64,000 bases of DNA from Acidobacteriota bacterium (GCA_017307505.1 JAFKEE010000037.1:62001-126000); one strand, 5' to 3'; counted from the stretch's first letter, positions 53,025 to 62,690 are shown. The notes: generated by a model not told the origin, from the letters alone. Numbers and translations are program-made.

Positions 53025-53946
53025 GGCTGATTCTCCGGCTGATTCCGATTGCCACAAAACTCACAAGGATACTCGCGGCGCCGTCCACTGCATAGTGATA
53101 GCGCCCATAGACCGTTGCAGTGGTGATCAGCACCGCCATGGCCAGCAGCAACCGGCCGACCCACGGTTTCTCCGGCAGTGCGTACCGCATGCTCAGGGCA
53201 CAGGAAAAGGCCGTAGCCACGTGGCCGCTGGGAAACACGCCTGTATGGATGTCCCCCCACGACAGGACCCACAGATTGAAGCGCCTGAAGACCGTGTCCA
53301 CCGACGGCAGGTCCAGTTGCGGAAATTCAATGCGCGGCGATGCCGACGGGAAGACCGGCAACAGCGCATACACCAGCAGTGTGCTCAGAAGGTAGGGGAA
53401 GAGGAACTCATCCACCCTGCGGCGGCGCCGGTACAGGTACAGCGCGGCGATCGAGAGCGGCGGAATGGAATACAGCAGTGAGTAGGCGAGTTCCAGAATC
53501 GACGGAACCAGGCGGCCCTGGCTCTCGATCGCGCTCCGCAGCGACCAGTTGTGCAGCAGGACCCGATCCCACTGGAGCCAGGTTGTCTCCAGCCCGATCA
53601 ACGTGTGCGGCGCGGTGAACCAGCCCATTTGCCAGTACGCCAGCAGAACCAGCGGCGCCGGCGCCCAGTCACGTGCGATGTCCAGAGACTTCCGTCCGCT
53701 CGCGGAGGCGGCGCAACCCAATGCCCAAACGGCCACGGGCGCTCCATAGGAAACGAATCGCTGGGATGGCGTCAGTTCAAACCGGAAGGCCAGTACGGCG
53801 GTGTATAGGAAGAAGAGAACCAGCAGCCATTCGCTGGGACGAATGGACGCAAGCGAGTCGCCCCAAATCGCTGGGGCGGCATTAGCCGTGCCCGTTTCTG
53901 TGAGACTGCGCTGGCCAGTCCCGTTCATCCCAATTTCTGGTTGCAT
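53017..53946 (-). CDS. PAP2-family membrane phosphatase
   Basis: The 309-residue protein has several membrane segments and the PAP2 catalytic motifs: FPSGHVATAF (motif 2, PSGH) and YGRYHYAVDG (motif 3, with the nucleophilic His), as in lipid phosphate phosphatases. It may dephosphorylate undecaprenyl pyrophosphate or a phospholipid. It overlaps the LssY_C gene by 8 bases, so the two are likely one functional unit. Confidence 0.88.
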   Translation of the reverse strand: MQPEIGMNGTGQRSLTETGTANAAPAIWGDSLASIRPSEWLLVLFFLYTAVLAFRFELTPSQRFVSYGAPVAVWALGCAASASGRKSLDIARDWAPAPLVLLAYWQMGWFTAPHTLIGLETTWLQWDRVLLHNWSLRSAIESQGRLVPSILELAYSLLYSIPPLSIAALYLYRRRRRVDEFLFPYLLSTLLVYALLPVFPSASPRIEFPQLDLPSVDTVFRRFNLWVLSWGDIHTGVFPSGHVATAFSCALSMRYALPEKPWVGRLLLAMAVLITTATVYGRYHYAVDGAASILVSFVAIGISRRISRG

Positions 53947-54287
53947 CGCCAGACTGCTTGGCTCTTGCCCTTGCCCTACATCCCCTACCCCGTTACGTGG
54001 AAGAGGAATGGACTATTCACGGTACTCTATCAGAGCGCATGCCCCAATGGGGTAGTTTTTCGCTCACCTTAGTCAAATTTAACGATGCCTGGCTCTGGCT
54101 GGTACTCCCACTGAACGCTGTTCTTTATGCCTGTTTGCAGGGGTGGACCCGTCGATTGATGGGTTCGCTTGGACGCCCCGGACCCGCCGTTTTCGACGTT
54201 CCTCACCTCGATTGCTGTATTGTTGGAGTAAGGCCGTGCGCCTCCAATTCGAGACACGCGTTGCCCTCCCCGAATTGAGCTCATTGC
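53947..54287. other. 341-base divergent intergenic region between PAP2 and LacI-type genes
   Basis: I see no convincing gene. A 106-residue open frame (53958-54278, plus) has one hydrophobic stretch but no ribosome binding site. A short inverted repeat CCCC-AAT-GGGG (54042-54052) is followed by TAGTTTTT and could be a weak terminator. An AT-richer part around 54060-54085 may hold promoter elements. No clear palindromic LacI operator was found. Confidence 0.4.
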
Positions 54288-55316
54288 ATGCCGAGAAACC
54301 TTGAAGAAGTTGCCAAACTGGCAGGGGTCTCCACCTCCACCGTATCCCGCGTACTGAACAACGTCAGTGTGGTGAAAACATCCACGCGCACACGTGTGCT
54401 GAAGGCGGTGGCCCAGCTCAATTACCACCCGAATCTCCACGCACGAACCCTGGCGGGCGGCAAGAGCCGAACCATCGGCATGATCGCCTCCAACATGGAG
54501 AACCCCTTCTTCTTCGATGTGTTCAAGGCGCTCGAAGCGCAGGCGCAGGCCGGCGGGTACGAAGTGGTGGTGGCTAATACCGATTACGACCCCGAGCACC
54601 TCGTCAGCAGCATCCGGCTCATGATCGGCCGGCGCGTGGCCGGCCTCGCCGTCGTTGTTTCCGAGATGGATCAGGAACTCATCCAGGAGTTGGCGCAATC
54701 GCAGATTCCCTGTGTCTTTTATGACGTCGGTTCGGCCCGCCGCAATATCACGAACATTCGCGTGGACTACCGCAAGGGTGTGGAAAGAATCGTCGAGTAC
54801 CTCTACGACCTCGGGCATCGCCGGCTTGCTTTCATCGGCCACCACTCCGGGCTGGGACCCACCAGCGAGCGCGAAAAGGCATTCGTCGCCTCGGTGTCCC
54901 GCCATGGCAACGACGTAGAATGGCGTACGGTTGTGGACCGTGACGGTCTGGATGGCGGCCGCAATGCGACACGGGAGCTTCTGGATGGCGGTTTTCAGCC
55001 CAGCGCCATCATCTGTGTGAACGATTTCATGGCCGTGGGCGTACTGCGCGAATTGCGCGAGCGCGGCCTTTCCGTGCCCGGCGATGTCTCCGTCACCGGT
55101 TTTGACAACATCAAGCTCTCTGAATACAGCGCTCCGCCGCTCACCACCGCTCACATTCCCCGCGCGAGAATCGGAGAACTGGCGTTCACCGCCCTCATTC
55201 AAAATGACGAAGCAGTCATGCCGGCCGGGCGCGAAGTAGTGATTGAGCCGGAACTCGTGCTGCGCGGCTCCACGGGGCCCGCCGGACGCGGCGCGGCCAA
55301 GCGAAAAGTCTCCTGA
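54288..55316 (+). CDS. LacI-family transcriptional regulator
   Basis: The 342-residue protein has an N-terminal LacI helix-turn-helix (NLEEVAKLAGVSTSTVSRVLNN) and hinge helix (YHPNLHARTLAGGKS), then a periplasmic-binding-protein-like effector domain (TIGMIASNMENPFFFDVFKALE, FIGHHSGLGPTSERE, CVNDFMAVGVLRELRERGLSVPGDVSVTGFDN). It should bind DNA as a dimer and respond to a sugar or sugar derivative. No sugar gene lies beside it, so its targets are unknown. Confidence 0.93.
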   Translation: MPRNLEEVAKLAGVSTSTVSRVLNNVSVVKTSTRTRVLKAVAQLNYHPNLHARTLAGGKSRTIGMIASNMENPFFFDVFKALEAQAQAGGYEVVVANTDYDPEHLVSSIRLMIGRRVAGLAVVVSEMDQELIQELAQSQIPCVFYDVGSARRNITNIRVDYRKGVERIVEYLYDLGHRRLAFIGHHSGLGPTSEREKAFVASVSRHGNDVEWRTVVDRDGLDGGRNATRELLDGGFQPSAIICVNDFMAVGVLRELRERGLSVPGDVSVTGFDNIKLSEYSAPPLTTAHIPRARIGELAFTALIQNDEAVMPAGREVVIEPELVLRGSTGPAGRGAAKRKVS

Positions 55317-55338
55317 CCGGAGCTTCCCGTAACTGCCG

Positions 55339-56649
55339 TTAGATACTGGCCTTCAGGATTCGCAGGCTGCGCAGGGCCTCGCGGGCGACGGCCGGGTCTT
55401 CGTCCTTCGTCAGAGCTTCCAGGGTGGGCACTACATCTGCCGATCGGGTGGAGGAAAGAGCCTGCGCGATCCCGGTCTTCTCGTCCGGCGTCGAATTCGC
55501 TTGGATCGCACCGATAATGGCCTTCCGGGCTCCTGGCTGCTTCAAGGCGAGTTCGCTCAGAAACGGCAGAGCGACGTTGCGCCATGCCCGCTGATTCAGG
55601 TTGTTGATCAGGAAGCCCAGCGGATTCAGGCTGCTCGTATCCGTATCGCCCAGCATGGCCAGGGCGAAAGCCTCAGAGAGCCGGGGCGCGGTCTTCTTCT
55701 CTCCGGACCAGGCCTTTTCCAAAGCTGGCCGGTCCTCGGGCGTGGCCAACCGGCCCAGTCCTTCCGCCGCCCCCCCGCGTACATCGTCGTCCTTGTCGCC
55801 AAGCAATTCCATGAAGAGACCGTGGTTCGCTGGTTCAGGAATCTGTGCCAGGGCGACGACTGCCGCGCGCCGGACCTTCTTGCTCTTCGTGTTGTCAAGA
55901 ACTCGCTTCAGCTCCGGAATCGCTTCGCGTGGCCCCAGAATTCCAGCCGTTTCAATGGCCGCAAGTTGGACTTTCTCGTCCAGATCCCTCACCAGGAACA
56001 CTACGTTGGGTCCCGCGGACCGGTCACGAATCTTCTGAATGGCGACCAGTGACTCGTACATCAGCCGGCTGTCCTTTGACCGCAGGGCGCCCGTCAGTGC
56101 CGGCAGACCCGCTTTGGCTCGCAGGATGCCCAGTGCGCGCGCGGCATTGGCGCGCGAGTCCATCGACGATCCGCCCGACACCAGCTTCGAAAGCGCGTCG
56201 GTGATCTCCGTCCGGATGGGCGTGTCCGGGTCGATCGCGTCGTCGTTGCCGTCCACCCACTTGCCCGCTACCATGTCCCCGGCGCGGCGCAGCGTGGCGG
56301 AAATGCCGTGCGCCACATAGCCGGGCAGGTAGAAATTGACGAGCCCATCCGTGGCACGAATCTGCACTTCCGGGTCATTGTCTCCGCACGCATCTGTCAG
56401 CGGCTCCAGGCTGCGTTGCGTCCCGATCTCCACCACCGCCTTTACCGCCTCACGGCGGACCTCAACGTCAATGTCCTTGAAGTACGGTGTGATCTTCGGG
56501 ATAGCCGTCGAGCCCTGCTTCGCGTAGTCTCGAAGACCCTTGATCTTGAGCTTGTTCGTGTCCTTGTCCTGCCACCCGAACGAAGGGGCGCAGAGCATAA
56601 CCAGCCCGGCGCCAAGCAGTTTCACGGACGAACTGACCGGCAATTTCAT
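55339..56649 (-). CDS. Exported HEAT-repeat protein
   Basis: The 436-residue protein has a signal peptide (about 1-25) and about eight HEAT-like repeats in residues 50-435 (VEVRREAVKAVVEIG, PEVQIRATDGLVNF, KVRRAAVVALAQI, DDVRGGAAEGLGRLA and similar). Two insertions interrupt the pattern around residues 120-160 and 330-365. HEAT arrays bind other proteins; the partner is unknown. It starts 14 bases after the MqnD-like gene, with the AGTTGTTCTATTTGCC leader between them. Confidence 0.82.
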   Translation of the reverse strand: MKLPVSSSVKLLGAGLVMLCAPSFGWQDKDTNKLKIKGLRDYAKQGSTAIPKITPYFKDIDVEVRREAVKAVVEIGTQRSLEPLTDACGDNDPEVQIRATDGLVNFYLPGYVAHGISATLRRAGDMVAGKWVDGNDDAIDPDTPIRTEITDALSKLVSGGSSMDSRANAARALGILRAKAGLPALTGALRSKDSRLMYESLVAIQKIRDRSAGPNVVFLVRDLDEKVQLAAIETAGILGPREAIPELKRVLDNTKSKKVRRAAVVALAQIPEPANHGLFMELLGDKDDDVRGGAAEGLGRLATPEDRPALEKAWSGEKKTAPRLSEAFALAMLGDTDTSSLNPLGFLINNLNQRAWRNVALPFLSELALKQPGARKAIIGAIQANSTPDEKTGIAQALSSTRSADVVPTLEALTKDEDPAVAREALRSLRILKASI

Positions 56650-56663
56650 GGCAAATAGAACAA

Positions 56664-57509
56664 CTAGCGAACGAACTCAACCTGGACCCGGTTGGGAATC
56701 AATCCCGCCTCGAATCCAAGGTCCAGCAGCTTCTGGGCTGCCTTGGGGATAACCTCGCCAGCGTCGACCGTGTAATGGTTGACGTACATTCCGACAAACT
56801 TCTCGGCCAGCGCCGGCTCCATGTCACGGGCAAACTGCATGGCGTAGTTCAACGACTCTTCGTGATTGTCCAGCGCGTACGTGATGCTGTCCCGCATCAG
56901 CCGGCTGCACTCCGTGCGGACGTCCTCGGGCAGTTTGCGGAGCAGGGCATTGGCGCCCAGCGGCAGCGGCAGGCCGTACGCCGCTTTGAACCACTTGCCC
57001 AGGTCGGTGATATTGTGGAACCCACCCTTGGAGTAGGTCAGCTGCGCTTCGTGGATCACCAGCGCGACATCCACCGTCCGTTCCCGCAGCGCATCCAGCA
57101 CCTTATCGAACGGGACCACGACCGCCTCAAAATCGGGCTCCATGATCTTCAGCGTCAAATAGGCGGTGGTCAGCTTGCCGGGGATCGCGATCCGCTTGCC
57201 CTTCAGCTCATCGATGCTCATCGGAGCGTTCGAGACGAGCATCGGTCCGTAGCCATCCCCGATGGAGGAGCCGCTCGCCAGCAACATGTACTTATCGGCG
57301 ACGTACGGATAGGCGTGATAAGAGATCGCCGTCAGGTCGTACACCCCCTCCATCGCCTTCCGGTTGAGCGACTCAATATCTTCCAGCACATGGCGGAACT
57401 GAACGAGGCGCGAGCGGATTTTGCGCGTTGCCAGCGCGTAGAACATGAACGCGTCGTCAGAGTCCGGGCTGTGCGCGCAAACGATTTCCAGCGGAGAAGA
57501 AGGCTGCAT
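56664..57509 (-). CDS. mqnD: MqnA/MqnD-family protein, probably 1,4-dihydroxy-6-naphthoate synthase of the futalosine pathway
   Basis: The product of about 281 residues has the periplasmic-binding-protein-like fold of MqnA/MqnD. It has AHSPDSDDAFMFYAL near the start, YDLTAISYHAYPYV, GKRIAIPGKLTTAYL and VALVIHEAQLTY, matching MqnD more than MqnA. MqnD makes 1,4-dihydroxy-6-naphthoate in the alternative menaquinone pathway. ATG 57509 is chosen; the 17 residues of the longer reading do not fit the family. No other mqn gene lies in the window. Confidence 0.75.
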   Translation of the reverse strand: MQPSSPLEIVCAHSPDSDDAFMFYALATRKIRSRLVQFRHVLEDIESLNRKAMEGVYDLTAISYHAYPYVADKYMLLASGSSIGDGYGPMLVSNAPMSIDELKGKRIAIPGKLTTAYLTLKIMEPDFEAVVVPFDKVLDALRERTVDVALVIHEAQLTYSKGGFHNITDLGKWFKAAYGLPLPLGANALLRKLPEDVRTECSRLMRDSITYALDNHEESLNYAMQFARDMEPALAEKFVGMYVNHYTVDAGEVIPKAAQKLLDLGFEAGLIPNRVQVEFVR

Positions 57510-57580
57510 AGAGGGAGAAACCTTAAATATACCAGACGAGGCCCCCCGGGCAGTTCTCACTCAGACCAAAACATCAGCAA

Positions 57581-60451
57581 TCACTGTCCGGACAGCGCTT
57601 TGAGCTCCGGGTGGACCAGTTTCATCAGTTCTATAAGTTCCTGATTCGCCGCGGCGGCGGTCACCAGATCACCCGCCTTTGCATTCTGTTCCACGCGCAG
57701 TGCACAGGCTCTCGCCCGCTCCGCGCCAAACTGGGCCAGCAGACCCTTCAACTGGTGAGCGGCGCCAAGGATGAGTTCTACCTTCGCCTGGTCGAATCCT
57801 GACTGCACAGTACCCATGAGCTGAGGGTACTCGTCCAGAAACAGTCCGGCCAACTCAGCCAGCAGCTCCGCGTCGCCGCCAACGCGCTCCAGGGCGGATT
57901 CCTGATCTAGTTCTTTCATCTGTCTCTCCCGTTCCACTGTGGGGGGCTCTCTTTCACTTTCGCGCTTTGACGGCGGATTGCCAAGAGCAAGCGCCTCAAT
58001 CTTGCGAATGAGTTCCTGCATTCGGATTGGTTTGCTCAGATACGCATCCATCCCGGCTTCCAGGCAAAGCTCGGCATAGCCCGGCATGGCGTGTGCAGTC
58101 ATGGCGATGATCGGCAGATGTGTCCCATTTTGAGACTCCTCGCTGCGAATCCAGCGCGTTGCCTCCAGCCCATCCAGATCCGGCATTTGCACGTCCATCA
58201 GCGCCACGTCATACGCCCCTCTCCGCGCCGCCTCCACTGCCTGACGCCCGGTGCTGACCAGCTCAGGGCGGTACCCCGCCTGCTCCAGCATCCTGACGAC
58301 CAGCCGCTGGTTCACCGCGTTGTCTTCCGCCACCAGAATCTGGAATGGCTGGCTGCCGCGCGGCAGGCTTGGATCCGAAGCGGACCCCGTCTGATGCTGG
58401 CTCGTCGGGCCGGCATCGGCTGCCAGTGGGAATCCCACCGTGAAGGCGAAGGTACTACCGCCACTCTCGCGGCCGCTGACGAAGATCCGCCCGCCCATCA
58501 GGCTCACCAGCTGGTCGGAGATGGAGAGGCCCAGGCCTGTGCCCCCGCGCACGCGGGTGCTCGAGGGATCGCTCTGCACAAAGGCCTCGAAGATCGCCGC
58601 CCAATTGGACTCGTCGATACCGATGCCGGTGTCTTCCACGACAAAACGCAGCAGCGCGGGATTCGCCGGGCCGGGCAGCCGGTCGATCCGCAGGCGTACC
58701 GTGCCGCCATCGGTGAACTTGACGGCATTGCCTACCAGATTGATCAGAACCTGGCGCAGGCGTCCGCTGTCGCCGATCAACCGCTCCGGCACGTCCTCCG
58801 CGATCTGCCAAACCACTTCCAGCCCGCGGGATGCGCCCCGGTGCACAAGGGGCCGCATCAGGTTCTCCACCACGCGGCGGAATTCGAAAACGTCCGGATG
58901 CAACTCAATGCGGCCCGACTCCGCTTTCGACAGGTCGAGCAGGTCGTCCACCAGGCTCAGCAGCGACTCGGTGGACAACCGCACCAGTTGCAGGTATTCC
59001 TTCTGCTCGGCGGTGAGGTCAGTGGCCAGGGCCAGCTCCGTCATGCCGAGAATGCCGTTCATCGGGGTCCGGATCTCGTGGCTGATGTTGGCCAGAAATG
59101 TGCTCTTGGCCGCGCTGGCGGTCTCGGCGCTGTGGGCCACTTCCTTCGCCCACTGGGTTGTGCTTTCCAGGAACTCGTTCGTGGCTCGCAATTCCTGTTC
59201 CACCCGCACCCGCTCGGTGATATCCCGCAGTGCCATCAGCAGCAAGGTGGGCTGGCCCGTGCGATCCAGGAAGGAGTTCGTGATCTCCAGCCACAGGCGG
59301 CGTCCCGAGTTCAACTCGAATCCCCGCACAATGGCCGGACCCAGGGAACGGGAGCGGAAGGCCTCCTGGAACTTCAGCAGTTCCTCGTCCTCATGCCCGG
59401 GCCATTCCCGCCATGCCTGGGTAAACAGCCGCCCTTCCAACTCCTCCTTCGGCAGCCCCGCCAGGCGTCGGAAAGCGGGGTTGGCCGCAAAGATCTTGCC
59501 GGATTCCTCCACGAACACCATGGCATCGCCCGCACTCTCCCAGATCAACTGGAACTCCAGCGCCGCTTCCGCGCGGCGCCGCTCGGCCTCCAGTTGCCGG
59601 GTCAGGTCCGTGGCTGTGACGACAATGAACTCCGGCGTCCCCTCCTCATTGCGCAGCAGCGAGGCGGACCAGGAGATCTCCACGGTTCCACCCGGCCGGC
59701 GGTGGAGTGTGGCCAGGCCCTGTTGCGGACTCCCGCCCGCGGCCAGACGCTCCAGGCAGGCCCGGGCATTCTTGCTTTGGTTGGGGGCAATCAGATTTGC
59801 CAGCGTCTCGCCCGCCTTCACCTCGGACTCGTGGTAGCCCGTCAGCCGCTCACAGGCCCTGTTCCAGCGGATCAGCCGGCCTTTCATATCCAGCACTGCG
59901 ATCAGCGCGCTGGTGGTGTCCAGAACCACTCGGGTGAAATCGCGCTCCCGGGCCAGCGCAAGTTCGATCCGCTTCTGGCTGGAGATATCCTGCCCCACGC
60001 CGAGCAATACCCGGCCCCAGTACGGCGAATCCATCAGGGTCTTTGTCAGCAGCAGCGTCCTGGCAGTGGAGGATCCGCTGCCGTCGACCTCTGTCTCCAC
60101 CTGCATCGATTCGAATCCGCCCTCGAACACCCGCCGGTCTTCTGTCTCGATCGCGGCTGCCTTGTCGCTGGGCACAAAATCCAGATCCGTCCGGCCGATA
60201 ATTCCTTCCAGCGGACGATTCACCCCGCGCCTCACCTGCGTATTGGCGAAGACGAACCGCGATGCCTGATCCTTTACGAACACCCACAGCGGCAGGGCAT
60301 CCAGGAAGCGCTGAAGCTCCGTCCGGACCGCAAGCTCCGTGCGCTCACGCTGCTCACGCTGCCAGCGTCGCCACACAAGCCAGCCGATCCCGGAACCAAC
60401 CAGGATGCCGGTTGTCACGATTAGGAAGATCGCGGGATCTTCAAATCTCAA
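57581..60451 (-). CDS. Hybrid sensor histidine kinase with three PAS domains, receiver and Hpt
   Basis: The 956-residue protein has an N-terminal membrane segment (about 7-27) and three PAS domains (about 45-165, 175-285, 300-420). A HisKA/HATPase_c core follows, with phosphorylated His458 in NISHEIRTPMNG and G2 box RVRGGTGLGLSIS. The C-terminal part holds a receiver with Asp753 (ALMDVQMPDLDG) and an Hpt domain with His899 (AAHQLKGLLAQFG). This is a complete four-step phosphorelay in one protein. It is divergent from the hydrolase at 60501, with a 49-base gap. Confidence 0.95.
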   Translation of the reverse strand: MRFEDPAIFLIVTTGILVGSGIGWLVWRRWQREQRERTELAVRTELQRFLDALPLWVFVKDQASRFVFANTQVRRGVNRPLEGIIGRTDLDFVPSDKAAAIETEDRRVFEGGFESMQVETEVDGSGSSTARTLLLTKTLMDSPYWGRVLLGVGQDISSQKRIELALARERDFTRVVLDTTSALIAVLDMKGRLIRWNRACERLTGYHESEVKAGETLANLIAPNQSKNARACLERLAAGGSPQQGLATLHRRPGGTVEISWSASLLRNEEGTPEFIVVTATDLTRQLEAERRRAEAALEFQLIWESAGDAMVFVEESGKIFAANPAFRRLAGLPKEELEGRLFTQAWREWPGHEDEELLKFQEAFRSRSLGPAIVRGFELNSGRRLWLEITNSFLDRTGQPTLLLMALRDITERVRVEQELRATNEFLESTTQWAKEVAHSAETASAAKSTFLANISHEIRTPMNGILGMTELALATDLTAEQKEYLQLVRLSTESLLSLVDDLLDLSKAESGRIELHPDVFEFRRVVENLMRPLVHRGASRGLEVVWQIAEDVPERLIGDSGRLRQVLINLVGNAVKFTDGGTVRLRIDRLPGPANPALLRFVVEDTGIGIDESNWAAIFEAFVQSDPSSTRVRGGTGLGLSISDQLVSLMGGRIFVSGRESGGSTFAFTVGFPLAADAGPTSQHQTGSASDPSLPRGSQPFQILVAEDNAVNQRLVVRMLEQAGYRPELVSTGRQAVEAARRGAYDVALMDVQMPDLDGLEATRWIRSEESQNGTHLPIIAMTAHAMPGYAELCLEAGMDAYLSKPIRMQELIRKIEALALGNPPSKRESEREPPTVERERQMKELDQESALERVGGDAELLAELAGLFLDEYPQLMGTVQSGFDQAKVELILGAAHQLKGLLAQFGAERARACALRVEQNAKAGDLVTAAAANQELIELMKLVHPELKALSGQ

Positions 60452-60500
60452 TCGAATGCCTCCCCCAATTCACCGCGAGCGCCACCAGAGAACTTCAAGT

Positions 60501-61226
60501 ATGGGCCATGTTACAACACCTATCATGTTCTCTTCGTCAGGAAGTGGGGCATTTCCCATTCATCGGCCGGCCAGATATCTTCTGGACGTGCCGGAATCTG
60601 CGCCAAACCAGGCGCCCTTACTGGTAGTCGCTCTCCACGGCTACGCCATGAACCCCTCGGAAATGCTGGGATTCACGCGGGATTTGCTCGGCCCGTCCCC
60701 CGTGATTGCTTCCCTGGAAGGACCCAATTCTGTGTTTCTTGGTAAAGATCCGCGTGCAACCCGCTCAGGGTTTCACTGGGGCACACGAGAGACAGCGGAT
60801 TTCCACGTTGATGTACATCACCAGATGGTCCAGGGGATGCTGGCCCTGCTCTCGGACCGATTCTCGGCGGGCCCGGAACGGTTGCTGCTGCTTGGCTACT
60901 CCCAGTCGGTGGGTCTGAATTACCGCTTTGTCGCCCGAAATCCGCGCGCGTTCGGCGGGCTCATTGCCCTGTGCGGTGGTATTCCCGGCAATTGGGACTC
61001 GCAGGGAGAGGCTCCGATTGGAACGGCAATCTTCCACCTGGCCAGGACAGAGGATGAGTTCTTTCCCGCCAGTGAAGCGCCGGCCGTGGAAGCCCGCCTG
61101 CGGCGGCGCGCGTCTGACGTCACGTTCCACCTGGAACCCGGCCGGCACCGGTTTCCGCTCAAGGCATCCAAGCCCGTCAGAGCCTGGATGGACCGCGTTT
61201 TCCAACCGGGACGGAGAAGCGAATAG
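60501..61226 (+). CDS. Alpha/beta hydrolase (phospholipase/carboxylesterase type)
   Basis: The product of about 241 residues has an N-terminal oxyanion-hole segment (VVALHGYAMNPSE), the nucleophile elbow G-Y-S-Q-S with Ser134, and likely Asp185 (EDEFFP) and His216 (GRHRFP). It resembles YpfH/carboxylesterase-family enzymes, where the elbow is normally G-F-S-Q-G; here the last Gly is Ser. The start at 60501 is the best fit; an ATG at 60525 is possible. The substrate cannot be told. Confidence 0.83.
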   Translation: MGHVTTPIMFSSSGSGAFPIHRPARYLLDVPESAPNQAPLLVVALHGYAMNPSEMLGFTRDLLGPSPVIASLEGPNSVFLGKDPRATRSGFHWGTRETADFHVDVHHQMVQGMLALLSDRFSAGPERLLLLGYSQSVGLNYRFVARNPRAFGGLIALCGGIPGNWDSQGEAPIGTAIFHLARTEDEFFPASEAPAVEARLRRRASDVTFHLEPGRHRFPLKASKPVRAWMDRVFQPGRRSE

Positions 61227-61245
61227 GACAGCCGGCGAAACCGGC

Positions 61246-62622
61246 TCAGTAGCCGCTGGGCCAGGGCGCGTGGAAATGGGCGGTCAGGCGCTCAGGCTCC
61301 CGCATCAGTTCCTCGATGCCCGCTGAGGTTAAGGGGTTGCCGATGAGGTATCCCTGGACCATGTCGCAGCGCGCGGCACGCACCAGTTCCAATTCCCCTT
61401 CGGTCTCCACGCCCTCGGCTACTACTTCCAACCCGCGATGGTGCGCCAGTACCGTGATCGTATGCACCACAGGCAGGCTGCCGGAGGGTTTCGTGATCTC
61501 GCTCACAAACGTGCGGTCGACCTTGACCACATCCAGCGGCAACCGGTGCAGATAGGTGAGCGGCGAATAGCCCACGCCGAAGTCGTCGATCGCGATCCGC
61601 ACACCCGCCGCGCGCAAATCGCGCATGCGGGCAGCCGATTCTTCAATGTCGCGCAGGATGGTGCCTTCCGTGACTTCCAGCTCCAGCGCATCCCCGTCCA
61701 GGCCTGTTTCGCGGAGCACGCCGCTCACCATCTCGACGAACTGCGGGCAGGAAAACTGTAGCGGCGAGACATTCACGGCGACTCGGGGTACAGCCAGCCC
61801 CTCCCGGCGCCACGCGGCCATCTGGCGGCAGGCCGACTCCAGGACCCATGCGCCGATGGGCGCAATCACCCCAATCTCTTCGGCCAGCCGGACGAAGGTC
61901 TCCGTCTGAACCCGGCCCAATTCCGGATGGTTCCAGACGAGCAGCGCTTCCAGGCCGCGAAGTTTCCCGTCGCGGTCCACCTGGGGTTGATACCGCAGCG
62001 ATAGCTCGTTGTGCTCCAACGCCCGCCGCAGCGCCCCTTCCATCTGGTAGCGTTCTTCCGGCGGCAATCCATTCGGATTGGTAGCCCGCTCCATCACCCC
62101 CCCCCCGCGCGCCTTCGCCCGCGCCACGGCCAGGGACGCCTTACTCAGGAGCTTTGGGGCGGAACTGCCATCCTCCGGATACAAGCTCAATCCCACACTG
62201 GCGGACGCAAAGATCTCCCGCTCGTCAAGCGCGATCGGTGGTTCCAGGATATTCAGGATGGCCGCGCCGCTCAGCATGGCATCCCGCTCTTTCAGCCCTG
62301 GCAAAACAATCGCAAATTCATCGCCGCCCAGCCTGGCGATCGCCCCGTTGCCCGGCAGCCACCGGGACAGCCGCCCGGCCACTTCCCGCAGGATTCGATC
62401 GCCGGCTTCATACCCCAGCAGGTCGTTGATGTGCCGGAACCGGTCGATGCCCAGAACGCAAACTGTCAGGCTCTCGTCAGGCCGGGCCTGGATGGTCCGT
62501 GCCATCACGGTCTCCAGAGCCCCACCCCGCATCAGACCCGTCAGGGTGTCGCGGTCCACCGGGTCCGGCCTCTGCACCTGCTGTGTTGCTGCTCTCGCGG
62601 GCATGGCACTATTCTTAGTCAA
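61246..62622 (-). CDS. GGDEF-EAL dual cyclic-di-GMP protein
   Basis: The 458-residue protein has a diguanylate cyclase domain (about 20-170) with intact G-G-D-E-F at residues 99-103, and a phosphodiesterase domain (about 195-445) with E-A-L at 225-227, NVSP, LEVTE, IDDFGVGYS, VKVD and AEGVE all present. Both activities are therefore possible. No sensory or membrane domain is attached. A run of ten G in the coding strand (62097-62106) lies in the linker. Confidence 0.93.
   Translation of the reverse strand: MTKNSAMPARAATQQVQRPDPVDRDTLTGLMRGGALETVMARTIQARPDESLTVCVLGIDRFRHINDLLGYEAGDRILREVAGRLSRWLPGNGAIARLGGDEFAIVLPGLKERDAMLSGAAILNILEPPIALDEREIFASASVGLSLYPEDGSSAPKLLSKASLAVARAKARGGGVMERATNPNGLPPEERYQMEGALRRALEHNELSLRYQPQVDRDGKLRGLEALLVWNHPELGRVQTETFVRLAEEIGVIAPIGAWVLESACRQMAAWRREGLAVPRVAVNVSPLQFSCPQFVEMVSGVLRETGLDGDALELEVTEGTILRDIEESAARMRDLRAAGVRIAIDDFGVGYSPLTYLHRLPLDVVKVDRTFVSEITKPSGSLPVVHTITVLAHHRGLEVVAEGVETEGELELVRAARCDMVQGYLIGNPLTSAGIEELMREPERLTAHFHAPWPSGY
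62097..62106 (-). repeat. Ten-base G homopolymer inside the GGDEF-EAL gene
   Basis: On the plus strand there are ten consecutive C; on the coding strand this reads GGG GGG GGG G, encoding Gly-Gly-Gly-Val at about residues 173-176, in the linker after the GGDEF domain. It is the longest homopolymer seen in the window and the type of tract that slips during replication. Confidence 0.9.
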
Positions 62623-62690
62623 TTTGAGTAGTTTTCCTACAGAAAAATTGAACTAAATGAAGGACGTTTGTCCCACAGATCCTACCCGGT

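Noticed and set aside
54042-54060. CCCC-AAT-GGGG with a T-rich end as an intrinsic terminator
   Set aside because: Only a 4-bp stem; too weak to call, mentioned only in the intergenic entry.
53958-54278. 106-residue open frame in the PAP2-LacI gap
   Set aside because: One hydrophobic stretch but no ribosome binding site and no recognisable family; treated as intergenic.
58091-60424. 777-residue open frame antisense to the hybrid kinase
   Set aside because: Shadow frame; all kinase, receiver and Hpt motifs lie on the other strand.
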